From NCBI GenBank assembly GCA_001311565.1, contig BBBM01000009.1, positions 1 through 64,000 of the forward strand: a stretch of 64,000 bases of DNA, read 5' to 3'. Source of the DNA: Desulfothermus okinawensis JCM 13304 (lineage in GTDB: Bacteria > Desulfobacterota > Desulfovibrionia > Desulfovibrionales > Desulfothermaceae). Shown here piece by piece: positions 42,406-54,096 of the stretch (the first letter of the stretch is position 1; each line of letters starts with the position of its first letter). The notes below the pieces were generated by a model that was not told where the DNA came from, made no database searches, and worked only from the letters and a program-made list of their open reading frames with translations. The position numbers were made by a program, and so were the translations under genes.

Positions 42406-43148
42406 ATGAGAAACAAGGTAATTATTTTTCTCTTGGTTTTGATGAGTCTATCAAGTGTGTGTATGGCAAAGAAGAGAACCATTGTATTTGCTGTGGATGC
42501 AACCTGGCCACCAATGGAGTTTGTAAATGAGCACAAGCAGATAGTGGGATATTCAATTGATTATATGACTGCTGCAGCAAAAGAAGCAGGATTTATTCCT
42601 GTGTTTAAAAATGTTGCATGGGATGGGATTTTTGCAGGTCTAGCTGGTGGAAACTATGATGCAATCTGCTCTTCAGTAAGTATTACTGAGGAGAGAAAAA
42701 AAGACCATGGATTTTAGTATCCCATATTATAAAGTTAGGCAGGCATTGGTTGTTCCAATAAGCAGCCATGCCAAATCTTTAGAGGATCTAAAGGGTAAGA
42801 AAGTTGGTGCCCAAATTGGTACAACTGGCTATTTTGCCATTAAAAAAAGTAAAGGGCGTTGTGGCCAAATCCTATGATGAGATAGGTCTTGCCATGCAAG
42901 ATTTAATAAATGGAAATCTAGACGGAGTAGTTTGTGATGACCCTGTTGCAGCCAATTATGCAAAGCAAAAGAAGGGATTTAAAGATAAGTTAAAGATTGC
43001 ATCCATAATTGAGAGTGGTGAAGCAGAATACTACGGTATTGCAGTTAAAAAAGGGAACAGGGAAGTTTTAGATTTGATAAATAAGGGAATAAAGGCTGTA
43101 AAAGAAAAGGGAATTGAAGCAAAGCTTATAAAGAAGTGGATAAAGTAA
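42406..43148 (+). CDS. Polar amino acid ABC transporter substrate-binding protein
   Basis: Restored to about 246 residues. A signal peptide ends near VCMA. The type 3 solute-binding fold is marked by VDATWPPMEFVNEHKQIVGYSID, GLAGGNYDAICSSVSITEERKK, FSIPYYKVRQALVV, and GKKVGAQIGTTGYF. It delivers an amino acid to the permease encoded downstream. Two 7-A runs (near 42701 and 42842) need six. Confidence 0.92.
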
Positions 43149-43163
43149 AAGATCTTTTACATG

Positions 43164-43185
43164 GGGTCAGGTAAACACCTGGCCC
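43164..43185 (+). promoter_or_regulatory. Intercistronic stem-loop between binding protein and permease genes
   Basis: A 9-bp stem (GGGTCAGGT/ACCTGGCCC, one G-T pair) with an AAAC tetraloop, 15 nt after the stop and without a strong T tract. Such hairpins often protect the abundant binding-protein mRNA and lower expression of the permease gene. Confidence 0.65.
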
Positions 43186-43205
43186 TCCTTATATGAGGGA
43201 GTTGT

Positions 43206-43998
43206 ATGGAGGACAAAAAAACACCAGAGGTGAAGATTGAAGTAACAGATGGTGCAGCTATTCCCACTCATCGGGACCAAGGCCTGTTTACTGCATGGAG
43301 GATTGCTTTTTTTTGGGTCTATTGCACTTATAATCGGTCTGTGCATATTTAAACCAGACCCCTATGTGGAGATATTGAAGTTTGTGCCAGATGGGGTAAT
43401 GGTGACCTTTGAAGTTACTGTTATCTCAATTGTACTTTCTTTTTTTTGTTGGACTATTAACAGGGCTTGGGAGGATATCAAAAAAACAGGGCCATTAACC
43501 TTGTGGCCTCAACTTATGTGGAGGTAATCAGGGGGGTTCCACTCTTGGTTCAACTCTTTTACATATATTATGCTGTTGGAAGTTTCACTAGAATCCCGCC
43601 TTTTTTTTGCTGCTGTTTTGGCCATGACCATTTGTTATGGTGCATATATGGGAGAGGTATTTAGGGCAGGAATAGAGTCCATTGACAAAGGACAGACAGA
43701 GGCTGCAATGTCCTTGGGTTTTAATAAAAGACAGACCATGTTATATGTGATCCTCCCTCAGGCAATGAGGACTATTTTGCCACCTGTTGGGAATGAATTC
43801 ATTGCACTTTTAAAGGATACTTCATTGGTCTCTATTATAGCAGTTGCTGATCTCCTCAGAAGAGGAAGGGAATATGCAACATCTACATTCCATTATTTTG
43901 AAACCTTTACCATGATTGCGCTTATTTATTTGGTAATAACCTTGATTTTGTCAAAATGTGTAAGTTATATGGAGAAGAAATTAACGCCCTATGAATAA
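43206..43998 (+). CDS. Polar amino acid ABC transporter permease
   Basis: Restored to about 262 residues. A cytosolic N-terminal extension of about 35 residues precedes five or so membrane helices. The HisM/GlnP family markers are GVMVTFEVTVISIVLSFFVG, YVEVIRGVPLLVQLFYIYY, YMGEVFRAGIESIDKGQTEAAMSLG (the EAA loop) and PPVGNEFIALLKDTSL. It forms the channel with the ATPase downstream. Breaks: 8 T near 43308, 8 T near 43440, 7 A near 43480 and 8 T near 43601. Confidence 0.92.
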
Positions 43999-44731
43999 AA
44001 AAAGAACCAATAATAAAAATCAAACGTGTATATAAATATTTTGGACAGTTTTTGGCCCTAGAGGATATCAACCTGGATGTATATAAACAGGAGAGGATTG
44101 TAATAATAGGACCAAGTGGGTCAGGTAAGTCCACCTTGCTCAGGACAATTAATCAACTGGAAAAGGTGTCATCTGGTAAAATAATAGTTGATGGTGTAGA
44201 TGTAACTGATCCAAAGGTAGATATGAATAAGATCAGGACTTCCCTTGGTATGGTATTCCAGAGCTTTAATCTATTTCCCCATAAAACAGTACTTGAAAAC
44301 CTCACGCTGGCTCCTATTAAACTTAAGAAAATACCAAGAGAAGAGGCTGAAGAAATAGCTTTAAATCTTCTTGATAAGGTGGGGATAAGAGACAAGGCCA
44401 ACAACTACCCCAAACAACTATCTGGAGGACAACAACAGAGGGTTGCCATTGCCAGGGCCCTTGCAATGAACCCCAAGATTATGTTGTTTGATGAACCCAC
44501 CTCTGCCTGGATCCTGAGATGATTGGGGAAGTTTTAGATGTTATGAAGAATCTAGCTGAAGAAGGGATGACAATGGTAGTGGTGAGCCATGAAATGGGCT
44601 TTGCAAGGGAAGTTGCAGACAGGGTAGTGTTTATGGACAGTGGGAAGATAGTTGAGGTGGGGACACCTGAGCACTTTTTCCAGAATCCAACCCATCCCAG
44701 GACGAAACAATTTTTGAGTCAGATACTATAG
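43991..44731 (+). CDS. Polar amino acid ABC transporter ATP-binding protein
   Basis: Restored to about 246 residues. Walker A is [14 protein letters not shown], the Q-loop [10 protein letters not shown], the signature [15 protein letters not shown], Walker [15 protein letters not shown] and the switch histidine [10 protein letters not shown]. It powers the transporter from the cytosolic side. The ATG overlaps the permease stop by 8 bp. Breaks: 7 A near 43999 and one missing C near 44510. Confidence 0.95.
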
Positions 44732-44742
44732 AGGTATTGTAA

Positions 44743-45194
44743 ATGCGGGTGTCTGTAATTGGTGCTGGTGAATGTTGCCCTACTATATACAATGAGGCCA
44801 TGGCCCTTGGTCGGTTACTTGCCAAGGAAGATTACCTGGTTGTGTGTGGTGGACGAGGTGGAGTTATGGAGCCGTTGCCAGGGTGTTGCCATGGTTGGTG
44901 GCACAACCATTGGTATATTACCAGGCAGAGATATAAAAGAGGCAAATAGGTATATTACCTATCCAATAGCAACTGGTCTTGGGGAGATGAGAAATTTTTT
45001 TAGTGGTCCTAAATGGTGATATTGTGGTTGCTGTATCTGGTGGTTATGGTACTTTGTCTGAAATTGGACTTGCAAAAAAAATAGATCGGCCTGTTATTGC
45101 ACTTGGAAGATGGAAGGAAATTAAAGGTGTTATTCCAGCTAAAGACCCAAGAGACGTTATTCGAATTATCAAAAAAATAAGATCAAATTTATAA
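44743..45194 (+). CDS. TIGR00725/LOG-like Rossmann-fold protein
   Basis: Restored to about 150 residues. VSVIGAGECCP at the start, VVCGGRGGVMEAVARGVAM, GTTIGILPGRD, and SGGYGTLSEIGLAKK follow the nucleotide-binding pattern of the lysine-decarboxylase-like (LOG-related) TIGR00725 family; the GGYGT motif would be the phosphate-binding loop. Members may act on nucleotide 5'-monophosphates, but this subfamily is uncharacterised. Two missing G residues near 44869-44880 and a 7-T run near 44996 break the frame. Confidence 0.82.
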
Positions 45195-45210
45195 GGAGAG
45201 CCATTTTTTT

Positions 45211-45703
45211 ATGAAGAGATTGTTTGCCCCCTGGAGGATTGAATATATCCTGGGGCCTAAACCCGATGAATGTGTTTTTTTGCGTTAAGGATATTTTAGA
45301 TGAAGATGAAGAAAGGCTGATTCTGTGGAGGGGTAAGTTTTCTTTTGTAATAATGAATAAGTTTCCCTATAATACTGGCCATATAATGGTGACACCGTAC
45401 AAACATGTCTATTTATTAGATGAGCTCAATTCAGATGAATTAAAAGAAATGATGCTTATGTTATCTCAGAGCGTTACAATCTTAAAGAAGGTATTTAATC
45501 CACATGGCATAAATATTGGGCTAAACATTGGAGAGGCAGCTGGTGCCGGGATAGAGGAACACCTACACTTTCACCTGGTTCCCAGATGGAAGGGGGATCA
45601 TTCATTTATGGCCCTTTTTTTTCAGAGACAAATGTAATTCCAGAGCATTTAAGTGTTACATATAAAAAAATTAAAACCTTACTTTGAAGGGGTTAAATTT
45701 TAA
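45211..45703 (+). CDS. HIT-domain nucleotide hydrolase/transferase
   Basis: Restored to about 162 residues. The start LFAPWRIEYI and CVFC (zinc cysteines) mark the FHIT/Ap4A phosphorylase-like branch; the HIT triad is EEHLHFHLVPRW. Such enzymes cleave dinucleoside polyphosphates or AMP derivatives. The C-terminus after correction reads YKKLKPYFEGVKF. Breaks: 7 T near 45280, 8 T near 45616 and 7 A near 45664. Confidence 0.88.
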
Positions 45704-45734
45704 TAATATTAAAAAAAGTAGGGGAGAATCTATT

Positions 45735-46069
45735 ATGAAATTTATTAAAATGGTTTTTTTTCTGATTGTGTTTTTGTGTGGTGTAGTATTTTTTTATTCA
45801 AAATTCAGTTTTTATAACTGAAAAAATCGCTCTTCAATTTGACCTTTTTGGAACCAAATGGGCAAGCAGTCCAATACCTCTTTACGTATACGTTTTAAGT
45901 GCATTTGCACTTGGTGCCATTGTTTCTTTTTTTGTATTTATTGGGAGAAAAATTGAGGCTGGGTGCAGAAGTTAAGTCCTTGAGGGCAAGGGTGAGACAG
46001 CTAGAAGATGAACTTTCCCAAGGGGTTGAGGAAGAAGAGTCTGAGGAAAGGGAAGTAGAAGAAGGATAA
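45735..46069 (+). CDS. LapA-domain inner-membrane protein
   Basis: Restored to about 110 residues. Two membrane helices (IKMVFFLIVFLCGVVFF and PLYVYVLSAFALGAIVSFLY) enclose a short periplasmic loop, then a cytosolic coiled coil (GAEVKSLRARVRQLEDEL) and an acidic tail. This is the LapA/YciS layout, linked in E. coli to lipopolysaccharide assembly control (LapB partner). Two 7-T runs (near 45790 and 45927) need six; an 8-T run near 45753 is correct as called. Confidence 0.8.
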
Positions 46070-46116
46070 TTTTTTTAAATTTTTTTGCACTTCTTTTCTT
46101 TAGTCCTGCCAAAAAA

Positions 46117-46205
46117 AAGGACCCGAATATGTGCATAGGGCTGTCGGGTCCTTATGTTATTAAATTTCGTCCAGACCAAGCTGAGCCTTGCTTGGTGGGT
46201 TCTGG
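46117..46205. promoter_or_regulatory. Two stem-loops between the LapA-like gene and mutS
   Basis: The first is a perfect 10-bp stem AAGGACCCGA/TCGGGTCCTT (46117-46153) preceded by a run of A, so it would act as a terminator on the minus strand and weakly on the plus strand. The second (46171-46205) pairs CCAGA/TCTGG and CCAAGC/GCTTGG around TGAGCCTT and ends 17 nt before the mutS ATG, where it could affect mutS translation. Confidence 0.55.
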
Positions 46206-46221
46206 TTTATAAGGCAATGAG

Positions 46222-48869
46222 ATGGCTGTTCAGAAAAAATTGACTCCAATGCTCTCCCAATATCTCACCATAAAAGAGCAGTACAAAGATGCCCTCCTTT
46301 TTTTTAGGATGGGGGATTTTTATGAGCTCTTTTTTGAAGATGCAGAAGTTGCTTCCAAAGAGTTACAAATAGCATTGACATCAAGGAATCCAAATGAAGA
46401 AGACCCTATACCCATGTGTGGGGTTCCCTACCATGCTGTTGATGAGTACCTCAAAGTACTTTTGGAAAAAAAATTATAAAGTGGCAATATGCGAACAAGT
46501 TGAAGACCCAAAAAAAGGCAAAGGGGCTTGTTAAAAGGGCAGTTACAAGGGTACTAACCCCTGGAACCGTTGTGGAAGAGGCCACTCTATCTTCTAAAAA
46601 CAACAATTTTCTGGCATCCATATATTTTAATCAATCAACATCCATTGGTGCTGCAACCTGGATAGATTATTCCACTGGTGAGTGGTTGGGATTTTATTCA
46701 AAGGAGCCAAAGGAGATCTGGAAGTGGATATGTAAAGTAAATCCTGCTGAGATAATTTGTCCTGAAAATAGCCGTCTCCCCTCTGAATATTCCCACCTAA
46801 AGCCTAAGATTACCCATCTCCCAAATATGATGTTTGATTTTAAGAGGGCAAAGAAGCTAATTGACCAATATTTTTTTAAATGAAGAACTCTTTTTGCCCC
46901 GCATGGAAGCCAAAAGGGAATTAATCCAGGCCTGTGGGGGAATTATTTTATATCTGAACAAGACCCACAATGAAAACCTCTCACACATAAAGCCAATAAG
47001 GGTGGTAAATTTAGACAACTTTTTGATAGTGGATGAAGTCTCAGAAAGGAATCTGGAACTATTTCAGACCCTGGACGGAAGTAAAGGGGCAGGTACCCTG
47101 TTTTTTTTGTTAGATGAGACAAAACTCCCATGGGTGGGAGGTTCCTCGTAAACAGACTTAAATATCCTTTAAGGGATTTAAAAGAGATAGATCTTGATTT
47201 AGATGCAGTTGAATATCTTGTCACCAACTTTGATAAATTAGAAAACTTTAGCCAGTGTCTAAAAGAGATAAATGATTTAGAAAGGCTTATAAATAGGATA
47301 TTTTTAAATAGGGCAAATCCCAGGGATTTTTATTGGTTAAAAAAATAGTCTTAAAAGACTCCCTGGCATTTACAATTTCATCTCTAATGATTCTAATCTT
47401 CCAGAAAAATTAAGGGAAACTGTATCAAAATGGGATAATTTAGACGATCTTTATGGATTGCTGGATGGAGCAATAAGGGATAATCCACCTCAGCTTATAA
47501 CAGAGGGGGGATATTTAAACAGGGTTATAATTATGAATTGGATCAATTAATTGAATATGCAGAGCATGGTGAGGCCAAGCTCAAAGAATTGCTTAAGAGG
47601 GAACAGGAGAAAGCTTCCATCCCTAAACTAAAATTAGGATATAATCGGGTATTTGGGTATTATTTTGAGGTGCCAAAAAGTTACAGAGGACCTATACCAG
47701 ATTATTTTATCAGGAGACAGACCTTAGTTAACAGTGAAAGATATATTACAGATGAGTTAAAGGAAGTAGAAGAGAAAATACTATCCAGTGAAGAGAAAAG
47801 GAAATCCCTTGAATATAAATTATTTCTGGAATTAAGGGAAGAAGTAGTTACCTTTCGAGATCGGGTCCTAAATATGGCTTCTGTGCTGGCTAGATTGGAT
47901 TTTTATAGTTCAATGGCAATTTGTGCAAGAAAATACAATTGGGCCAGGCCAAAGATAGTGGATGGAATTAACATTAAAATCAAAGAGGGTCGGCATCCTG
48001 TAGTTGAATCCTTTATTGGAAGTAGTAACTTTATCCCAAATGATATTGAAATAGATGATGAGTCTAAAATACTTTTAATAACAGGCCCAAATATGGCTGG
48101 AAAATCCACAGTACTTCGCCAGGTGGCGCTAATATGCATTCTTGCCCAGATGGGCTCCTATGTTCCTGCAAAAGAGGCAGTTTTAGGGGTTTGTGATAGG
48201 ATATTTACCAGGGTAGGGGCATCTGACAAATTGGCCCTGGGCCAATCTACATTTATGGTTGAGATGTTGGAAACTGCCCGTATATTAAAACAGGCAACAA
48301 AAAGGAGCTTGGTTATATTAGATGAAATTGGAAGGGGGACCAGTACCTTTGATGGGCTCTCAATAGCCTGGGCTGTGGTGGAGTCCCTGGCAAATAAATA
48401 TGGAGGTATCAGGACCCTTTTTGCCACTCACTATCATGAGTTAACTGATCTTGAGGGAAGGATTAAGGGGCTAAGGAATTTGAATATTGCTGTAAAGGAA
48501 TATAAAGGAGATATAGTGTTCTTAAGGAAGTTGTTGCCAGGTCCAGCAGATAAGAGCTATGGAATAGAGGTAGCAAAGTTGGCGGGTATACCTAGGCCTG
48601 TTATAAATAGGGCAAAAGAGATCCTTCGGATGTTGGAGGATAGAATGATCAAGGTGAAAGGGCAAAGTGGTAGAAAAAAACAGGTGATGATGCTGCTTGA
48701 CGATGTAATTAAAAGAAAAGAAAAACGGAGTTCAAAAGAAGAATTAACCCCCAATATACTCCCTCTGTTAATTAAAGAATTACAAACCATTGACTTAGAC
48801 AATATTACCCCAAGAAAGGCATTGGACATACTTTATAGATGGAAGGAGATGTGTAGTGAAGAAAAATAA
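46222..48869 (+). CDS. mutS: DNA mismatch repair protein MutS
   Basis: Restored to about 881 residues. The N-terminal mismatch-binding domain has [15 protein letters not shown] (the Phe-X-Glu-like reading head), [11 protein letters not shown] and TPGTVVE; later come [22 protein letters not shown]-like, Walker [15 protein letters not shown], and [19 protein letters not shown] with FATHYHEL. MutS recognises mispairs and recruits MutL. Breaks: 8 A near 46470, 7 A near 46510, 7 T near 46872, a missing A near 47127, 7 A near 47342 and a missing G at 47505. An intact MutS in vivo is expected because motifs are perfectly kept. Confidence 0.96.
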
Positions 48870-49302
48870 TTCAATTAAATTAATTTATTTTTTTTGCATT
48901 GTATTTTTATGTCTTTCCTGTGGAAGAAAAAAAGTGGCCCACACCCATTGAGACTGAAGATGCATTTAAATTGTCTCCTATTTTGGTTCATTTTGATAAA
49001 GGATGCTTAAACATAGAAGGAAATATTATAGGGAACGTTAGGAACTTAAAGGAACTGTGGCTTGAGATAGAAGAGGGCACATTATGTACCAGGTGTCCAT
49101 TTAAACCAGATATGAGGGTGAGATATCCCATTACATCCAGGGGATTAAAATTTAAATCCAATTCTTTTGCATTGACATATTGTCCTCAACAGGGACATAA
49201 AGTTTCAAGGTTGAGGGTAATAGGAATAAATAGATATAGGTCGTTGGCGCCAGTTTTTTTCCAATATTGTCACAATCAAAAAAATTAGGCGAGGAGAACT
49301 AG
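48856..49302 (+). CDS. Small lipoprotein of unknown function
   Basis: Restored to about 147 residues. It begins with GTG at 48856 inside the end of mutS, preceded by AAGGAG, and has a lipoprotein signal ending LCLSCG. The mature part includes LEIEEGTLCTRCPFKPDMRVRY with a CXXC pair, suggesting a metal site. Breaks: 7 A near 48928, and 7 T near 49254 with 7 A near 49278 decide the C-terminus (NIVTIKKLGEEN if both are one too long). No family recognised. The position between mutS and aconitase suggests co-transcription. Confidence 0.6.
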
Positions 49303-49305
49303 GAC

Positions 49306-51240
49306 ATGAAGATGAATCTTGCGAAAAAGATCATTACATCTCACCTTGTAGATGGAGAAATGATCCCTGGATCAGAGATTGCTATAAAGATAGACCAGAC
49401 ATTGACCCAGGATGCAACAGGTACAATGGCATATTTGCAGTTCGAGGCAACAGGAGTATCTAAGGTACATACGGAACTTTCTGTAAGTTATGTGGATCAC
49501 AATACCCTACAGGTGGGTTTCAGGAATCCAGATGATCATAAATACTTGAGAACTGTTGCAACGAAATATGGAGTGGTGTTTTCTCCAGCTGGCAATGGTA
49601 TCTGTCATCAACTTCATCTGGAAAACTTTGCCCGTCCTGGAAAGACCCTGCTTGGGTCTGATAGTCACACCCCTACTGCAGGAGGAGTGGGTAGCCTGGC
49701 AATGGGTGCAGGAGGACTTTCTGTGGCCCTTGCAATGCTGGTGAGCCATATACCCTGCCCATGCCAAGGATAGTTGGGATACACTTAAAAAATAGGCTCA
49801 CAGGTTGGGCAAGCGCCAAGGACGTTATTTTATACTTGTTAAAAATACTTACTGTAAAAGGTGGAGTTGGGGCAATAATGGAGTATTTTGGTGATGGCGT
49901 TAAGAGTTTGACAGTTCCTGAAAGGGCTACAATTACTAATATGGGGGCTGAACTTGGAGCAACTACATCTATTTTCCCCAGTGATGAGCAAACTAAAAGA
50001 TTCCTTAAACTAATGGGAAGGGAAAGAGATTTTGTTCCCTTGGCTGCAGATGATGGGTGTGAATATGATGAGATTATTGAGGTGGACCTGTCAAAAATTG
50101 AACCAATGGCAGCCTGTCCCCATATGCCTGATAATGTAGTGAGTGTAAGGGAACTAGATGGAACACATGTTGATCAGGTGGCAATTGGTTCATGTACCAA
50201 TTCTTCTTATCTGGATCTGAAAATAGCTGCAAGTATCTTAAAGGGGAAACATGTACATAGGGATGTGGACGTACTCCTCTCCCCAGGCTCAAGACAGGTG
50301 GTTAAGCAACTCATAAAGGAAGGGATCTTTGAAAATTTTATAGACTCAGGGGTAAGGGTTTTGGAGTGTGCCTGTGGTCCTTGTATAGGTATGGGAGGAT
50401 CTCCAATAAGTGGAGGCGTGAGTGTTAGGACATTTAACAGAAATTTTGAGGGAAGGAGCGGAACTTTGGATGCCAGGGTATATCTTACTAGTCCAGTTAC
50501 TGCTGCCCATGTGGCAGTATCTGGGAAGTTTGAAGATCCAGCCAAGTGGGGTAATCCCATATTTTTGGATTTGCCAGATACCATGCCTTCAATTAGAGAT
50601 CATTTTATTTTTCCTCCTCATGATGTCACAGGCATAGATGTATATAGAGGGCCTAATATTGTTCCCCTATCTAAATTTGATCCATTGGGGGATGTAATTG
50701 AGAAAAAGGTTGCAATTATAGTTGGGGATAACATTACAACTGACCATATTTTGCCAGGAGGTGCAGAGATAACGTCTCTTAGGTCAAATATACCTGCCAT
50801 AAGCGAATATATCTATTCAAGAGTTGATAAGGATTTTGTTTCAAGGGTGAAGGAATATGGTGGTGGAGTAATAGTTGGAGGGGAGAATTATGGTCAAGGG
50901 TCAAGCAGGGAACACGCAGCCCTGGCACCTAGGTATCTTGGTATACTCTGTATAATTGCAAAATCCTTTGCAAGGATACATAGGGGAAATTTGGTTAATT
51001 TTGGCATATTGCCCTTGATTTTAAAAAAACAAAGAAGACTATGAACTTTTTGAAATTGGGCACTCTGTAGTAATTCCCATAAAAGAAATAGAACCAGGGG
51101 GAGATGTAGAAATAATAATTAAAGATTCTTCAAAAAGGGTTTGTGTTACAAACGACTTAAGTGAAGAGGAGCTTGAGATTATTTTGTCTGGTGGCAGATT
51201 ATCTTATGTTAGACAAAAACTAATGAACAAAGGAGAGTAG
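49306..51240 (+). CDS. acnA: Aconitate hydratase
   Basis: Restored to about 644 residues, the short monomeric aconitase form found in many anaerobes. Iron-sulfur ligands are in IGSCTNSSYLDL and ECACGPCIGMGGSPI; substrate motifs include LLGSDSHTPTAGG, GDNITTDHILPGG and ENYGQGSSREHAAL. It isomerises citrate to isocitrate, and the Re-citrate synthase gene about 3 kb downstream would feed it. Breaks: one missing G near 49738 and a 7-A run near 51023. Confidence 0.94.
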
Positions 51241-51244
51241 ATAC

Positions 51245-53151
51245 ATGTTAGATGGAATGAGAAAAAAAATGCACGGTCTTGGGGAATTAAGCTCATTTTT
51301 GGGGTCATTATATTGGTTTTTGTTTTTTGGGGGGTTGGCGGTTTTAGGGTTAATAAAAGAAGTGTACTTGCTAAGGTAAATGGAAAGCCAATAATGACCC
51401 GAGATTTTTTTGAAGGCTTACCAAAGTGAATATGAAAGGATTTTAAAACAGCGTCCAAATTTAACCAGTGAAGATTTAAAGAGATTTGGGTTAAAAAAAG
51501 GCAGTTTTTGATCAACTTGTAAACCAGGCGTTACTTTTGCAGGAAGCCAAACAATTAGGTGTCTTTGTATCTGATTCCCAGCTAAGGAATAAAATAACTT
51601 CCATGGATGTTTTTAAGGATAAGAATAAGGTGTTTGATCCCAAGAGATATGAGATGATTCTTGCATCAAATAATCTAACCCCAATGGAATTTGAAGGTCT
51701 TGTTGAAAGGGATATGAGGATTAAGGCCCTTAAGGAGTTAATTACATCCTCAGTCACTGTCTCAGATGAAGAGGTAAAGGACCTGTTTGATTTTATAATG
51801 AGGGAGGGAAAAATAGAATACCTGGAGTTTAGTCCCGAGAGTTATATGGACAAGGTCTCAGTATCAGATGATGAAATAAAAAAAATACTACAATGAACAT
51901 AGAACGGAGTTTAAGGAGCCAGAAAAGATACAAATAAAGTATATAAAGATCACACCAGATACCCTGGCTCCTCTTATGCAAGTGACAGATGAAGAGATAA
52001 GGTCTTATTATGAAAAAAAATAAGTCCAAGTTTTTTTGAACCAGAGCAGAGAAAAGTTGCCCATATTCTCATTAAAATAGATAAAAATGACAAAGATGGT
52101 AAAAAAAGCCAAGAAAAAAAATAATGGAATTGCTTAAAAGGATAAAAAAAAGGGGAAGATTTTCATAAATTGGCTAAAAAAATATTCACAAGGGCCCAGT
52201 GCCAAAAATGGTGGAGATATTGGTTGGATAAAAAAAGGGTGAGACTGTAAAAGAATTTGAAAATCTGGCCTTTTCCCTGAAAAAAGGTGAAGTTGGTGGT
52301 CCTGTAAAGACAGTATTTGGATACCATCTTGTGTTGGTTGAAGATATAAAACCTGCCCACTATAAGTCTTTAAACGAGGTTAAGGGGGATGTAAAAGATA
52401 TACTGGCCAGAGAAAAGGGAGCAGATAAGGTAGAGGAATTTCTGGACAAGGTATTGGATATTGTGTTTAATACAAACAATATTGATACAGCCGCAAGTAA
52501 ATTAAATTTAACCGCCAAGACCAGTAAGCTTTTGTCAAAAAAAAGATATGCAGAGTTTGTACAATATTAAGCCAGAAGATATTGATCAGCTTTTTTTTAA
52601 TGGAAAACAACAAGGTATATGAAAATCCAATAATAATAAAAAAATGGGTATATGATAGTTAAAAAGATAAAGGATGTCCCAGAGCGGATTAAAAAATTAG
52701 ATGAAGTTAAAGATGTAGTGTTGATTAAACTAAAGAAACAAAAGGCAGAAAGACTTGCAAGGGATACTGCGAACCTGGTATTGAATAAACTAAAGAAAGG
52801 ACAGCTCCCAAAAGATTACAAGGGAAGAGTTAAGGACTCTGATTTTTTTAAATTATCAGATAGGTATATACCTGGTTTGGGTTCCAGTGGTCTTCTAGCT
52901 AAAGATCTCCTTTTGGCAAAGATAGATACATGGTTATCAAAAGTATATAAGGTGGATGATAAGTATGTGGTGGTAAAATTAAAAGAGATTAGGTCGCCGG
53001 ACGAGAAATTGTGGGAAAAACAAAAAGAATTTTGGGAAAAAAAATGGCGAAAAACAGAAAAAAAAGAAATTCTTTTTAAATGATTTTCTAACTGGGATTA
53101 GAAAAAAAGGCAAAAATAGAAATTTTAAACCCTGATTTTTTGCAGGGGTAG
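51245..53151 (+). CDS. PpiD/SurA-like membrane-anchored peptidyl-prolyl isomerase
   Basis: Restored to about 629 residues. One N-terminal membrane helix (GIKLIFGVIILVFVFWGVGG) with a large periplasmic part: a SurA-N-like chaperone region (VNGKPIMTRDF, FDQLVNQALLLQEAKQLGV), a parvulin domain (VAHILIKIDK, LAKKYSQGPSAKNGGDIGWI, FSLKKGEVGGPVKTVFGYHLV) and helical C-terminal parts. It would fold exported proteins. This is the most damaged gene in the window: about sixteen A/T runs are too long, consistent with its lysine- and phenylalanine-rich sequence. After correction the C-terminus ends AKIEILNPDFLQG. Confidence 0.88.
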
Positions 53152-53160
53152 TGAAAATAT

Positions 53161-54049
53161 ATGGAGAAAACTAAGGTCTTAATACTAGGTGGTAAGAGGG
53201 GGCTTATTGGAAAGGCCCTCTCTTTTGTTTTTTTCCAGGGATCCTGATTTTCATGTAATCATCCACGATAAGTCTGATTTTGATGTACTTGATTTTAAAA
53301 AGCTATCTGAGTTTTTAATAGATATCCATCCAGATATTGTTGTGAATGCTGTTTCCTATAATCTGGTGGAGCAGGCAGAGGAAAATCCTCAATTGGCGCA
53401 TAGGGTAAATCAAAAGTTGCCCAAACAATTGGTGGAAATATTAGAAGACAGAAATACATATTTAGTTAACTTTAGTACATATATGGTTTTTGATGGTAAG
53501 AGGACCATACCATATCTAGAGGAAGATGGGCCAAATCCAAAATCGGTCTATGGTATGTCAAAATTAAAGGGGGAAGAGGCAATAATTTCTGGCCATCTAA
53601 AAAAATTGGATTATTATCAGGACCTCTTGGCCCTTTGGCCCTTGGGCTGCAAATTATGTTGATGATATTATAAAACTGGTTATGCAAGAGGACAAAATTT
53701 GTGCGTGTCACAATAGGGTCTCAGCTCCCACATATACCCTTGATCTTGCTGAATATACCTGTAAGTTAATAAAAAAGAAGGCTAGAGGTATATTTAATGT
53801 GGTAAATAGTGGTCAGGCAAGTTTATGCGAGGTGGCCCAGGAAGTGATAACTCTTCTTGGACGGCAATGTATTGTTGAACCAATTATTGAGAAAGATAAA
53901 GAAAAAAATAGACAAATTCCCAGAATATGGGGTATTAGACAATTCAAAGTTAATAGAGTTTTTGGGTGAAAAGCCCAGGTCCTGGATGCTCGCCTTAAGG
54001 GAATATATTTTTTTCTCACTACAAACATGAAGTAGAGTTTGAAGATTAA
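53161..54049 (+). CDS. rfbD: RmlD-like NAD(P)-dependent sugar-nucleotide reductase
   Basis: Restored to about 294 residues. The Rossmann start is VLILGGKRGLIGKAL; then VNAVSYNLVEQAEENP, FSTYMVFDG, PKSVYGMSKLKGE (catalytic Y-XXX-K) and IIIRTSWPFGPW. This is the dTDP-4-dehydrorhamnose reductase pattern, the last step of dTDP-rhamnose synthesis; no rmlABC is present here, so the substrate is uncertain. Four 7-base runs (near 53228, 53599, 53911 and 54008) need six. Confidence 0.87.
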
Positions 54050-54096
54050 AATAGGGCCAGAAGAGAAAAAAATAGTCTCCTGACCCAACCATTTTG

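Noticed and set aside
46171-46205. Small RNA gene such as tRNA or SRP RNA
   Set aside because: No T-loop, acceptor pairing or SRP core motif can be found; only hairpins are visible.
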